Below are positions 7,371-16,520 of a DNA stretch of 64,000 nucleotides, piece after piece. A program made the translations under genes and the position numbers. Location: NCBI RefSeq assembly GCF_004684205.1, contig NZ_SRIO01000015.1:1-64000 (forward strand), read 5' to 3'. The stretch is from Candidatus Macondimonas diazotrophica (GTDB taxonomy: Bacteria > Pseudomonadota > Gammaproteobacteria > UBA5335). The notes beneath the pieces were generated by a model that had not been told where the DNA came from, did no database searches, and worked only from the letters and a program-made list of their open reading frames with translations. The first letter of the stretch is position 1. Every line of letters begins with the position of its first letter.

Positions 7371-8846
7371 TCACCGTGCCGCTCGACCGTGTCCGGCAGG
7401 TCTCGGCTGCGGTGTGGCCGCGTGGCGCTGTTGCCGGCGCCAGGCCATGAACGCGAGGATCGCGCCGAGGGCAATCGCACCATTGACCGCCCCGGTGGCC
7501 GGGTTGCCGGGCCGGTAGCCGAAAGTTGCCAGATGCGTGGCCAGAACGGCGAACAAGGCGACGGCCAGACTACCGATCAGGCGACGCCGGAGCGCAACGG
7601 CATCCGGCCCCAGCCCACTCGCTGACAACGCAAAGGCCAGGGCGGCCATGAGTCCCCACCACGGCCCCACGCCCAGCAGCGCTGTCCACGCCGCCCCGGC
7701 GAGCGCCAACGGCCAGCCCCACACCCAGGCGATCCACCCCCGATGCATCCAGCTCTCGTGCGCCCGTTTGGTGATCCACAGATTGACCCCGGTCACGCAC
7801 AGCACCGTCAGTCCCAGACCCAGCAGGCCATACAACCACGGTGTCAGCCAGCCGCCGAACTGGCCGAAATGCAGCCGGTACACCGAATAGGCCAGTTGCC
7901 GCCCGACCGGTCCGCTAGCCAGTGCCTGATCGTCGATGAAGCGGCCATCCCGCGTGAATCGATAGATTTCCGAATAGACCAGTCTGCCCGGCAAGGTGGC
8001 TGCGATCTCCACGAGGGCGCGCGGTGTCCCCGGGTTTTGCAGCGCGATGTAGATCGGCTCGGCCGCAGGTTCGCGCGCGCGCAGCGCCTGCAGCGCCCGC
8101 CCGAGATCCAAGGGCGCCGCAGCATCTTGCGCAGGCTCGATGTCCGCGCCGTAAACGAGATCGTAGACCGCTTCGCGGTCATTCTGGTGGAACACGGCGG
8201 CATAGCTGCTGAAAAACACGCCGGCCAGCCCCATGAAGGCGCCGGTCAAGGCGATCATGAGCGCGAAAGGCAGGCCCCACACACCGATGCGATTGTGCAG
8301 ATCCACCTGGAAAAGCCGCCCGGAAGCGCCACTACGCCAGCGAAAGGCGTCGCGGACGAGATTGGGATGGGCCAGAACGCCGGACAGCAGCAGGGCGCCC
8401 AGCATGATGCCGGTTATGCCGACCAGGATCAGTCCCCAGGTCTCGGCCAGATGCAACCGGACGTGCAGGGCCTGAACCAGACTGCTCCAGGGCGCCGCAA
8501 GCCGCTCGCCCAATGCGCCATCAGCTGTCACGAACCACTCGTCCTCCAGACCGCTGATATGGACATGCAGTCGCGGCGCGGTGGCCGTTGGCAGGATGAG
8601 GTAGAGCGTGTCGGGCGGCGTGGCCTGTTGCGCAAGAGCGGCCGCGACGGCCTGATGGAGCTGGGCCGGCGAGTACGCGAGGCGCTCGTCGATGTGCGGT
8701 TGCTCCCAGCGTTCGAAATCGCTGAAGAACACGGTCAGCGTGCCGGTCAGGCACACCACATACAGCAACGCGCCCAGCGCCAGGCCCAGCGCAGAATGCG
8801 CCTGCAGGGATTGCCGCACGGTGGCGGCCGCACGAATCGCCTTCAT
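7371..8846 (-). CDS. PepSY-associated transmembrane protein, likely siderophore-iron reductase
   Basis: A 491-residue inner-membrane protein: N-terminal helix (about 18-40) that ends in a PepSY-TM start (HSALGLALGALLYVVCLTGTLTVF), a periplasmic PepSY region, then several helices including WGLPFALMIALTGAFMGLAG and YGLLGLGLTVLCVTGVNLW, and a C-terminal bundle of four helices. Proteins of this family (PiuB, FoxB-type) are iron-regulated and several are linked to reduction of ferric siderophores. It overlaps the preceding membrane-protein gene by four bases (ATGA), and is the last gene of the TonB-receptor operon. Confidence 0.8.
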   Translation of the reverse strand: MKAIRAAATVRQSLQAHSALGLALGALLYVVCLTGTLTVFFSDFERWEQPHIDERLAYSPAQLHQAVAAALAQQATPPDTLYLILPTATAPRLHVHISGLEDEWFVTADGALGERLAAPWSSLVQALHVRLHLAETWGLILVGITGIMLGALLLSGVLAHPNLVRDAFRWRSGASGRLFQVDLHNRIGVWGLPFALMIALTGAFMGLAGVFFSSYAAVFHQNDREAVYDLVYGADIEPAQDAAAPLDLGRALQALRAREPAAEPIYIALQNPGTPRALVEIAATLPGRLVYSEIYRFTRDGRFIDDQALASGPVGRQLAYSVYRLHFGQFGGWLTPWLYGLLGLGLTVLCVTGVNLWITKRAHESWMHRGWIAWVWGWPLALAGAAWTALLGVGPWWGLMAALAFALSASGLGPDAVALRRRLIGSLAVALFAVLATHLATFGYRPGNPATGAVNGAIALGAILAFMAWRRQQRHAATPQPRPAGHGRAAR

Positions 8847-9382
8847 CCGGGCACCGCCATGTGCAGCACCAGACCGCTGGCGCCGGCCAAGCCGACCATG
8901 GTCATCAGCGGCCGCACCCTATTGGGGGCAGCCAAAGCCCAGAAGGTCAACGTTGGCCAAATCACGAGAAACAGCAGCATCGCCACCACCAGCCGGTCGG
9001 CAGGATCACCGGGAAGACCCGCAGCCCCTGCCACCCCGACCAGCAATGCCGCCAGCCCAGCCAAGGGACCGGCCAGCACGAACGGCCCGATCGCTCGCCC
9101 GGCCTGCGCCAAGCCCGCACGGGGTGCACGCTGCCGGGCCTTCGGCTCGACGGGCGCATGCCTGAACTCGCGGTTCAGAAATACCGCCACCCAAGCCAAA
9201 ACGGTCCAGGAAACCAGCCAGTAGACGGCCGCGTACTCGGGGCCATCCCGACTGACCCATAAGATCAGCGCTGCAAGGGTGGCGATCAACGCCACCCCCG
9301 CCGCGACCGGGCGGCGCTGTTTCCAGGAGAAAAACAGCGCCGCCACCGCCAAGAGCTGCAGCGAGAGGATGATCACCGCCAT
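8843..9382 (-). CDS. Small integral membrane protein, iron-operon associated
   Basis: A 179-residue protein with about five predicted helices: 1-20, 27-45, 52-70, a pair around 98-128, and 132-175 containing two more hydrophobic stretches, separated by one basic loop (RHAPVEPKARQRAPR). I do not recognise the family. It lies between the TonB receptor (59-base gap) and the PepSY gene (ATGA overlap), so it probably acts in ferric-siderophore handling at the inner membrane. A 12-bp palindrome GGGTGATCACCC sits just upstream of the ATG. Confidence 0.65.
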   Translation of the reverse strand: MAVIILSLQLLAVAALFFSWKQRRPVAAGVALIATLAALILWVSRDGPEYAAVYWLVSWTVLAWVAVFLNREFRHAPVEPKARQRAPRAGLAQAGRAIGPFVLAGPLAGLAALLVGVAGAAGLPGDPADRLVVAMLLFLVIWPTLTFWALAAPNRVRPLMTMVGLAGASGLVLHMAVPG

Positions 9383-9441
9383 GGGTGATCACCCGGGCCT
9401 GCCACAGCGGTACGCCCATTGCTGTTCACTTATAAAGCCCC

Positions 9442-11583
9442 TCAGAAGCTGTAGCGCAAACCTGCCGTGACCGTGCGCTCCTCGCCGAACCAGCAATTGT
9501 TGGCGTCATAGCAGCTGTAATAGCGCTCGTCGAACAGATTGGTCGCGGTAAGAGACGCCGTGAAGCCCTCCAGACTGCTCGACACCTGGCCGAGGTCATA
9601 CAGCAGATTCATGTCCACTAGGGTGTGCGATGGCACGGTATCGGTATTGAGGGCATCGAGCTGGGTCTCGCCCAGATAACGCACGCCAGCGCCGAGTTCG
9701 GCACCGGCCACTGCGCCCTGCGTGAACCGGTAGGCCACCCACAGCGCAGCCATCTCCTCGGCGACCCAGACCGGTGTCTTGCCTTCCAGGCCATTGTTGT
9801 CCTTGGTGATTTCCGCGTCGAGCACGGTGGCGCTGAATGCGACCGCGAGATTGGCCAACGGCCGGCTGGTGAGATTCAACTCAACCCCCTGAGAGCGCGT
9901 CTCCCCGGCCTGGATGAGATCGTTGGGACCACCATCGGGATCGCGGGTGATGTCGTTTTCCTTGGTGATGGTAAAGCCGGCCAGCGTCGCACTGTGACGA
10001 CCGTCGCCGGAGGTAAACTTGAGGCCGGTTTCCCACTGGGCTGCTTCGGCCGGGTCGAAGCGCTCGCCCCGGCGATTGCTGCCGGCCAGCGGCTCAAAGC
10101 TTTCCGAATAGCTGACGTAGGGCGCCCAGCCATTGTCGAACTGATACAGCGCACCGACGCGCCCGGTGAAATCGTCCTGATCAAAGTCATCATCCACGGA
10201 GGACCCATACTTGTCGCCGGATTCGCTCGATTCGTAGCGGTCGTAGCGGCCACCGCCGAGGAAGACCCACCGACCGGCCCGAACCTGGTCCTGGAGGTAG
10301 ACCCCGGTCTGCTCATACGACAGATCGAAATCCGCACCAAAGGCGAAACGGGAGTTGAATGCCAGCGCCTGCGGATCGATCGCGCGGTTGTTCGGGTTGA
10401 ACAGATCGATGGGAACCGTCGCCGCATCCTTGTACAGGATGCTGGAATCGAGCTTCAGATAATCAACACCCACCAGCAGATTGTGCTGGACACGTCCCCA
10501 ATCAATCCGGCCGGAAAGTTGGTTGTCGATGGTGATGCCCTCGCTTTCCTCATCGGTGAGGTAGGCACGCCGCCCCAGTGTGCGATTGTCGGCCGCCAGG
10601 CCGGTGTTGTAGGTGTTTTCCTGATACACGCTGCCATCGAAGTAGCGCGCGTTCTGCAGGAAGTTCCAGCGATCGTTGAACTGGTGGCTGATCTTGTAGC
10701 CTGGCATCAGAACGTCGCGGTCGAAGGTGTTGTAGTTGGCATCGCCTGCGTAGAAGTCCGGATCCAGTCGCCCGTTGGGATTGTCGTAGACGGTGCCACG
10801 GGCGGGAATGGCGTTGTAGATTCCCGCCGACGGGTCCTGCTGCAGATAGAGGTTGAAGTTCAACAGCGTGGCATCCGTCACCTGCCAGTTCACGGACGGC
10901 ACGAACAGATAGCGTTCCTCCTCGGAGGTCACCGCCTGCCCGTCGCGCTGGCGTCCCAGCGCCACCACGTTGTAAGACACGGATGGATCACCGATGGTGC
11001 CGGTGAACTCACCCTTGGCCTCGAGCAATTCACGGGTTCCGAATTCGACTCGCAGGTCGTTGTAGCGGGCCGTGTCCGGCTGCTTGGCAATCAGATTGAC
11101 CAGCCCACCCGGCGGCTGGTTGCCGTAGAGCACCGACGTCGGCCCCTTGAAGACCTCGATTGCCTCCACGGCCCACGGATCGATCTGCGGCACCAGGTTC
11201 CAGCCGTTGTTCAGCAGCAGCAAGCCGTCATAGGCCGTCTTGGCTTCCTGGAAACCGCGAATGCTGTATTGATCCAGCCGCGTCACCGCCCCACCGCGCA
11301 ACTCCGGCGTAACCCCCGGCGTGTAGCGCAAGGCCTCGCTGATCGAATCACCTCCGCGCGTTTCGATCGCCTCGCGATCGACCACATCCACGCTTCCCGG
11401 CGTTTCCGACGGCTCCAGCGCTGACTTGGTGGCGGTGCTGCGAGACAGGTCCCCCTGTACGATCACCGGCACCAGCGCCGTGTCCTCATTCGCAGATTGC
11501 GCCGCGACGGGATTTGCCACACCCGACATCACGCCCACGGAGACCAGGGTGAGGGAAAGCGGCATCGATGAGATGGACGACAT
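9442..11583 (-). CDS. TonB-dependent hydroxamate-type siderophore receptor
   Basis: Outer-membrane ferric-siderophore receptor of 713 residues. A signal peptide ends near VAAQS (about 29). The plug domain follows (about 50-165: ETPGSVDVVDREAIETRGG, LRYTPGVTPELRGG, IRGFQEAKTAYDGL, VFKGPTSVLYGNQPPGG), then the 22-stranded barrel ending in the terminal aromatic RYSF. The late sequence YYSCYDANNCWFGEERTVTAGL, with a Cys pair, is typical of FhuA/FoxA/FhuE-like receptors for hydroxamates. AAGGAAG precedes the ATG. The promoter region carries a Fur box. It follows a hydroxamate biosynthetic operon, so it probably imports that siderophore. Confidence 0.92.
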   Translation of the reverse strand: MSSISSMPLSLTLVSVGVMSGVANPVAAQSANEDTALVPVIVQGDLSRSTATKSALEPSETPGSVDVVDREAIETRGGDSISEALRYTPGVTPELRGGAVTRLDQYSIRGFQEAKTAYDGLLLLNNGWNLVPQIDPWAVEAIEVFKGPTSVLYGNQPPGGLVNLIAKQPDTARYNDLRVEFGTRELLEAKGEFTGTIGDPSVSYNVVALGRQRDGQAVTSEEERYLFVPSVNWQVTDATLLNFNLYLQQDPSAGIYNAIPARGTVYDNPNGRLDPDFYAGDANYNTFDRDVLMPGYKISHQFNDRWNFLQNARYFDGSVYQENTYNTGLAADNRTLGRRAYLTDEESEGITIDNQLSGRIDWGRVQHNLLVGVDYLKLDSSILYKDAATVPIDLFNPNNRAIDPQALAFNSRFAFGADFDLSYEQTGVYLQDQVRAGRWVFLGGGRYDRYESSESGDKYGSSVDDDFDQDDFTGRVGALYQFDNGWAPYVSYSESFEPLAGSNRRGERFDPAEAAQWETGLKFTSGDGRHSATLAGFTITKENDITRDPDGGPNDLIQAGETRSQGVELNLTSRPLANLAVAFSATVLDAEITKDNNGLEGKTPVWVAEEMAALWVAYRFTQGAVAGAELGAGVRYLGETQLDALNTDTVPSHTLVDMNLLYDLGQVSSSLEGFTASLTATNLFDERYYSCYDANNCWFGEERTVTAGLRYSF

Positions 11584-11620
11584 GGCGTTGAGCTTCCTTC
11601 TATTTAATGCTGACGCAAAT

Positions 11621-11639
11621 GATAACTAGAATCATTATA
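11621..11639. promoter_or_regulatory. Fur box and -10 region upstream of the TonB receptor
   Basis: The 19-mer GATAACTAGAATCATTATA matches 15 of 19 positions of the Fur consensus GATAATGATAATCATTATC. On the minus strand the same stretch contains a perfect TATAAT (11634-11639), so Fur binding would block the receptor promoter. It lies about 40 bp before the receptor ATG. Confidence 0.75.
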
Positions 11640-11746
11640 TAAATTAAGAGCAATGAAACCACACTCACCTCCTCCCCTACAGGCCAACCCCAGCCACCGG
11701 TGTTCCATCCGGCTTCAGCCGCGGCGCAGGACCGGCCCGGAATCGG

Positions 11747-12940
11747 TCAGTCGGGCTGGCCGCGGCCCCGTGGCACGCCGTCAGGCACGGCCGGAACGTC
11801 CCCAATCGCCCATCCGCCGCGCATCAACCCAGCGGCGCGGCGCACGGCGTATTCGATCAGCAGGGTGGCGGCGATCATGACGGGCATCATTCCGGCGACC
11901 TGCCAAACCCCCAAAGTCTGATATCCGATCAGGCCCATGGCCCAACAGATCAGGGTCCACTGCACCACATAAAGCGTCGTGACATGCCGACTCAGATAAG
12001 TCAGGGCAGCACGAAACCCGCGCTGATGGCGCAAAGGCACGGCGAGAAACCGAGCGCCGAGGTAGAACACGCACAGCCCGGCACCGATCAGGTACACCGC
12101 CCCACCCGGCCCGGTGTGGAAAAAGTCATTGAAGTGATAATCCCAGTCGGTCATCGTCACCAGGCCACCCCCGATCAACAGGATCAGCCCAAGTGCGCCA
12201 GCCGCGCGCAGCAACGCCAGCTCGTCTCGCCCGTGCTCCCGATAGACCATGCCCAAAAACATCCCCACCAGAATGTTGGCAATCCAGGGAAACACCGGGA
12301 AATACACGTTCCACTCGGTTCCCCACAACAGATCCAGGACGGCATCCACCGGCGGATACCCGATACGTGTTCCGCGGACCAGCGCCGAAAATCCGACGGC
12401 CCCGAAAGCGAGCGCCAGGACGCCATATTTGTGGGTCACGAAGTGCCGAACCAGGCCGATCAGGAAGAACGAGATTCCCGCCATGGCCAGGATATCGCCC
12501 GTGCCGATCAGATAAAGGGCCTGGGTCAGCGTCAACGGCGAGTGCCAGCCGTAGGCCGCGATGAATGCCTCGGGCATGGTGCCGAAAACATAAATGGGCA
12601 CGATGAACTTCAACACATTCAGGCCGTAGGCCACCAGCAGAATGACGGCGCCGCGGCGCAGCGCGCTGCCGAGACGCTGATCGCGCACCACCATGAACGA
12701 GAACCCCATGGTGATCAGAAAGGCGCAAGCCCCTTGCCCGGCGACGTGCACCCAATGCCCGAAGCTCGAATCCGCCTGCGCCTCACGGCTTCCGAACATC
12801 CACAGGGTGTGCACGGCGATCATGAAAAAAACCGCAGCGCCGCGCGCCAGATCAATGGAAAACACCCGCTGGCTAGCGGCGGGTGGCGCAGTATCCGGCA
12901 CCACGTCCGTGTGGACCAGCGGATCGGCACGAACCGTCAT
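11747..12940 (-). CDS. Multi-pass acyltransferase-like membrane protein (DUF1624/HGSNAT-like)
   Basis: A 397-residue inner-membrane protein with about ten helices. It begins with RVFSIDLARGAAVFFMIAVHTLWMFG, the pattern seen in heparan-alpha-glucosaminide N-acetyltransferase-like (DUF1624) and related membrane acyltransferases, where the first-helix Arg and His are conserved. A conserved-looking VFPWIANILVGMFLG stretch and a C-terminal basic loop follow. The ATG at 12940 forms an ATGA overlap with the synthetase stop and has GGAG 7 bases upstream. It is the last gene of the biosynthetic operon. A role in acylating the siderophore or moving an intermediate is inference from position. Confidence 0.65.
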   Translation of the reverse strand: MTVRADPLVHTDVVPDTAPPAASQRVFSIDLARGAAVFFMIAVHTLWMFGSREAQADSSFGHWVHVAGQGACAFLITMGFSFMVVRDQRLGSALRRGAVILLVAYGLNVLKFIVPIYVFGTMPEAFIAAYGWHSPLTLTQALYLIGTGDILAMAGISFFLIGLVRHFVTHKYGVLALAFGAVGFSALVRGTRIGYPPVDAVLDLLWGTEWNVYFPVFPWIANILVGMFLGMVYREHGRDELALLRAAGALGLILLIGGGLVTMTDWDYHFNDFFHTGPGGAVYLIGAGLCVFYLGARFLAVPLRHQRGFRAALTYLSRHVTTLYVVQWTLICWAMGLIGYQTLGVWQVAGMMPVMIAATLLIEYAVRRAAGLMRGGWAIGDVPAVPDGVPRGRGQPD

Positions 12941-15366
12941 GATGTGCTCCAAGGGGTTGGGCGGTGAGCCGCAAGAGGGTTGTCCAGCTGTCCGGCAAAG
13001 GACAGTCCTTCGAAAGGATCAGCCAGATCGATCAGCTGCTGGTTGTTCCGCAGTTGAAGCCGGTTCAGACAGGACAGATCGAAGCGCTCGACGAACAGGT
13101 CCCGTTCGGCAAACCGCCCGGCGAGCTCCGGATGCGCCTGCTGGTAATCGATCACACAATCCGCCACCCGAGCCCAGAAGCGGGCCGGGGAATAGCCTGC
13201 CTGATCGAGCAGAATGGCACTCAGGTATCGGAAAAAGCAGTCGAACACATCAGTGAAAATGGACAGGGTTTCCTTGTCCTCGGGCATCTTGACCGCGATC
13301 CGGGCGATTTTTCCCGGAACCGGAGTGTGCCCATTGAGCACGGCAACTTCCTCGCCGATGTCTTTCATGATCGCCCCAACCGGCACATCGTCTTCGATCA
13401 CCAGGATGACGTTCTCGCCATGGGGCATGAACGCCAGCCCATAGCGGAAGTAACAGTGCATGACTGGCACGAGGTAGGCCCGAAAATAGCGGCTGAGCCA
13501 CGCATCCACTGATTGCCCCGAACGCTGGATCAATGCCGGCAACAGAGCATCGCCGCGCGCATCGATGTGCAGCAGGGCGGCCATGGTCATCAGGCGTTGG
13601 TTGGCGCCGAGCCGGGACACCGGGCTCTCTCGCCACAAGGCGGCCAGTGTCTTGTTCAGATGACCGCGGCGCAGCGACGCCGCAGCGTAGGTCGGATGGC
13701 GGTAGCCGATGCCCGCAACCTCCCGCAATACGCTGAATCCCTGCCGCTGCAACTCGGCATCCTCCGCCACCAGTTTTGCCACCCAGTCGTTGACGGCCGG
13801 ATTGGTCTGCATGTAGTCAGCCGACAGCCCGCGCGTGAACCCCATGTTCAATACCGACAGCGCCATCTTGACGTAGCGTTTGCCGGGGTTGCTGATGTTG
13901 AACAGGGTCCGGATGGACTGCTGAGCCAGATAGGCATCATCCCCGGGACCCAGATACACCAGATCGCCGGTAGCCAGTTCCCCCGCATACAGGTGCGAAA
14001 GCTTGTTGACCCATTGCCAGGGGTGGACGGGAATCCAGAGATAGTCTTCCGGCGCCCGCCCCTGATCGGTGAGCTGCTGCTCGAAACGCCGCCGCGTCGT
14101 CAGATCCAGCTCCTCGCCCATCAGCTGCTGGTAATCCAGATCCCGGCTGCCGGTGAACCGCGCGCGGCTCCGATGCGCAGCCAACCAGACGAGCTGCATC
14201 GGCGCTGCGGCCTCCGGCGCATAGCGCTGCATGTCGCGGGCATCGAAGCCGATCCGGCCACTGTTGGCGATGAATGCCGGATGCCCCTCGGTCATGGCCG
14301 TCTCGATGGTCTGCAGGTCTGCCCCGGCCAGCTCCTCCGCCGACCATGGGCACGCCTGGTATTTCCGCGCCCGGGCGGCGGCCGTGGCCGCGATTTCCTC
14401 GACGTATACCGGCAGGTTCTGCGGCTTGATCCCGAGCGTCTCGGCGAACTCCACGATGAACTCGGCGGCGTCCAGCACCCCAGGCTCGCCGTGGACGCGT
14501 CGCTGGATGGAGGCCGGATCGATGTCCCAGTGATCGAGTGGCAGCCGTCGGGCCTTGAAGGTGTACCGGACTGCGCCATCCGGGCTGGTCAGCTCGTAGC
14601 GTCCCCATTCGCCCTGCCAACCGGTCTGCAGCGGCCGGACGATGCGCTCGTGGGAAAACTCCGCCAGCGCTTTGCGCACCAACGCGCGATTGGCCGTCTG
14701 CCAGTGCATGCTGTCAATCATCTGGACCGCGTCAGCAGTCGCCACGGGGGTATCCTGGTTGGCCAGCGCCGTGCGCCACCGGCAAGCCGCCTCGAACTGG
14801 TCTCGCGTGCAAAACGCCAGATAGGCGGTTTTCTCGCCCATCTGCACCACCTGCCGATGAATGAATCCAACGCGCCGGTTCAAGGCATGAATCTTGTGAT
14901 TCCGCCAGTCCGGCTCGACCACCACGCGACGCGTCCCAGGCAAGCTGAACAGATAGGCCATGACCGTGCGCATCACGGCCAGACTGAACCCGTGCAGCGG
15001 CTGATCGGCCGGCGCGATGAGCAGATGCATGCCCACATCGCCCGGCCGGACGCTGTAGCAACCGCCCACCGGATCGGTGGCCGGATCATAGCGTTCCACC
15101 AAAAAGGCCGGCGCGTCGTTGAACAGGCCAATGTAGGCGGCACAACCCGACTTGGCCTTCAGCTCAGCGTAGAACGCCGCAACATCCGACACCGAAGACT
15201 CCGGCATGCCCCAGTAGCGCGCATAAGGCGCACTGGTCCAGCGCTGGACTTGCCAGGCATCCTGCTCCGGCACCAGAGGGCGTAGGGAAAATTCACCGAG
15301 CGGATCGGTGCGGCAGAACAACCCCGGGGCATTCAGGCCGAGGGCATGCGTGCGAGTGATGGCCAC
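12937..15366 (-). CDS. Fused GNAT acyltransferase - IucA/IucC siderophore synthetase
   Basis: A two-domain enzyme of 809 residues with a GTG start. Residues 1-200 form an IucB-like GNAT acyltransferase (FSLRPLVPEQD, DVGMHLLIAPADQPLHG, FSLPGTRRVVVEPDWRN, LNRRVGFIHR), expected to acylate an N-hydroxy-diamine. From about 215 comes an NRPS-independent synthetase: EGHPAFIANSGRIGFD, IPVHPWQW, SIRTLFNISNPGKRYVKM, and the C-terminal FhuF-like part with HGENVILVIEDD and KDIGEEV. Such synthetases adenylate and condense carboxylates with hydroxamates. A similar fusion is known for BibC of bisucaberin biosynthesis. The gene overlaps the MFS gene by 34 bases and the next gene by four. Confidence 0.88.
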   Translation of the reverse strand: MAITRTHALGLNAPGLFCRTDPLGEFSLRPLVPEQDAWQVQRWTSAPYARYWGMPESSVSDVAAFYAELKAKSGCAAYIGLFNDAPAFLVERYDPATDPVGGCYSVRPGDVGMHLLIAPADQPLHGFSLAVMRTVMAYLFSLPGTRRVVVEPDWRNHKIHALNRRVGFIHRQVVQMGEKTAYLAFCTRDQFEAACRWRTALANQDTPVATADAVQMIDSMHWQTANRALVRKALAEFSHERIVRPLQTGWQGEWGRYELTSPDGAVRYTFKARRLPLDHWDIDPASIQRRVHGEPGVLDAAEFIVEFAETLGIKPQNLPVYVEEIAATAAARARKYQACPWSAEELAGADLQTIETAMTEGHPAFIANSGRIGFDARDMQRYAPEAAAPMQLVWLAAHRSRARFTGSRDLDYQQLMGEELDLTTRRRFEQQLTDQGRAPEDYLWIPVHPWQWVNKLSHLYAGELATGDLVYLGPGDDAYLAQQSIRTLFNISNPGKRYVKMALSVLNMGFTRGLSADYMQTNPAVNDWVAKLVAEDAELQRQGFSVLREVAGIGYRHPTYAAASLRRGHLNKTLAALWRESPVSRLGANQRLMTMAALLHIDARGDALLPALIQRSGQSVDAWLSRYFRAYLVPVMHCYFRYGLAFMPHGENVILVIEDDVPVGAIMKDIGEEVAVLNGHTPVPGKIARIAVKMPEDKETLSIFTDVFDCFFRYLSAILLDQAGYSPARFWARVADCVIDYQQAHPELAGRFAERDLFVERFDLSCLNRLQLRNNQQLIDLADPFEGLSFAGQLDNPLAAHRPTPWSTS

Positions 15367-16520
15367 AGGCGACTCCCGAACAGCACAAGGAAAACAGCAG
15401 CGGTCAGCGTGAATCCAGCCAGGGCGACGAAGAACGGCATCTGCAGACTGTACCCAGACACCACTGATCCAACCGCAAACGATGCCATGAGCACCCCGAC
15501 ATTCTGGAAGATGTGGATCTTGCTGAAATCAATGGCGTAGTGATGGCGACTGCTCAGCTCGAACACCAGCACTTCAAGCCGCACAGTGCCCTGGAACAGC
15601 GCCCAGCCGAAAATGACGCGACCCAGGACAATGGCCACCGGATGCGGCACGCTCTGAATGGCTGCACCGATCATGGCGACGACCAGCGCCTGGAGTACGA
15701 TCGAAAAGCTGCTCCGCTCACGTTTGGAGCGGCTGTTCAGCCACAAACCCACCAAGGCCACCCAGGCCGGAATGGCGTAGATAATCCCGGCCACGAGTTC
15801 GCTGCCGCCCAGGGCGACCGATTCCCAGTAGCGGGAAAAGAACGGCCGCATCATGAACGCGCTGAGATAGAACAACAGACTGATCACGCCCAGCTGGATG
15901 ATCAGCGGATTGCCCGTCGTTGCGACCGGCTCTACCTCCACCGGCGTGTCGAGAGGCGCTTGCCGCCAGGCGATGGCGCGCGCGCGGATGATCAGGCTGC
16001 ACACGACGACCTGCAGCGCGTCAGTTGCGGCCATGATGAGATAGATGACGCGCGGCTCGGCAAACTCCAGCATGGCCCCACCGAGTAGCGCGCCGCCGAT
16101 GGCACCGAAGTGCATCAGTACCGAGAACATTCCGGCCACACCCAAATGCCGGTCCTTTTCCTCCAGCCGCATCACCATTGGATAGATCAGCAGGTAGCTG
16201 GCCTTGAACACGAGCATGGTCTGGGTGATGACCCAGAAGTGCAGCAGCGATTCGGTGAAATACGCGGCAATCCCGAGACTTCCCGCAGCAATCTGCGTCA
16301 CCACCCAGATATGGAACTCGTTGATGCGTCGCGCCAGCTTGGCCCAAAACGGCAGCGCCACCATCACCGTGAAGCAGCAGGCGGCGATGTAGAATCCAAC
16401 ATGCTCCGGGCTGGTGTTGCCGAATTCCCGGGCGAAGAACTGCGGATAGAACGGCAGCAGCATGGTGTCGGCCACTACGGACACCAGCGTCAGCAGGATC
16501 AGACCGTGTTTGAGCGTCAT
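15333..16520 (-). CDS. MFS transporter, probable siderophore exporter
   Basis: A 395-residue inner-membrane protein with about twelve helices, starting MTLKHGLILLTLVSVVADTMLLPFYPQFF. It has the loop after helix 2 (FWAKLARRINEF), a corresponding second-half loop (LNSRSKRERSS), and no ATP-binding domain. Position between the N-hydroxylase (ATGA overlap) and the synthetase fits an AlcS/IucE-type exporter of the siderophore made by the operon. Substrate is inferred only from the operon. Confidence 0.8.
   Translation of the reverse strand: MTLKHGLILLTLVSVVADTMLLPFYPQFFAREFGNTSPEHVGFYIAACCFTVMVALPFWAKLARRINEFHIWVVTQIAAGSLGIAAYFTESLLHFWVITQTMLVFKASYLLIYPMVMRLEEKDRHLGVAGMFSVLMHFGAIGGALLGGAMLEFAEPRVIYLIMAATDALQVVVCSLIIRARAIAWRQAPLDTPVEVEPVATTGNPLIIQLGVISLLFYLSAFMMRPFFSRYWESVALGGSELVAGIIYAIPAWVALVGLWLNSRSKRERSSFSIVLQALVVAMIGAAIQSVPHPVAIVLGRVIFGWALFQGTVRLEVLVFELSSRHHYAIDFSKIHIFQNVGVLMASFAVGSVVSGYSLQMPFFVALAGFTLTAAVFLVLFGSRLWPSLARMPSA

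Noticed and set aside
9625-11424. A 599-codon open frame on the plus strand
   Set aside because: It is exactly antisense to the TonB receptor, has no family-like motifs and results from the high-GC codon bias; the receptor is unmistakable.
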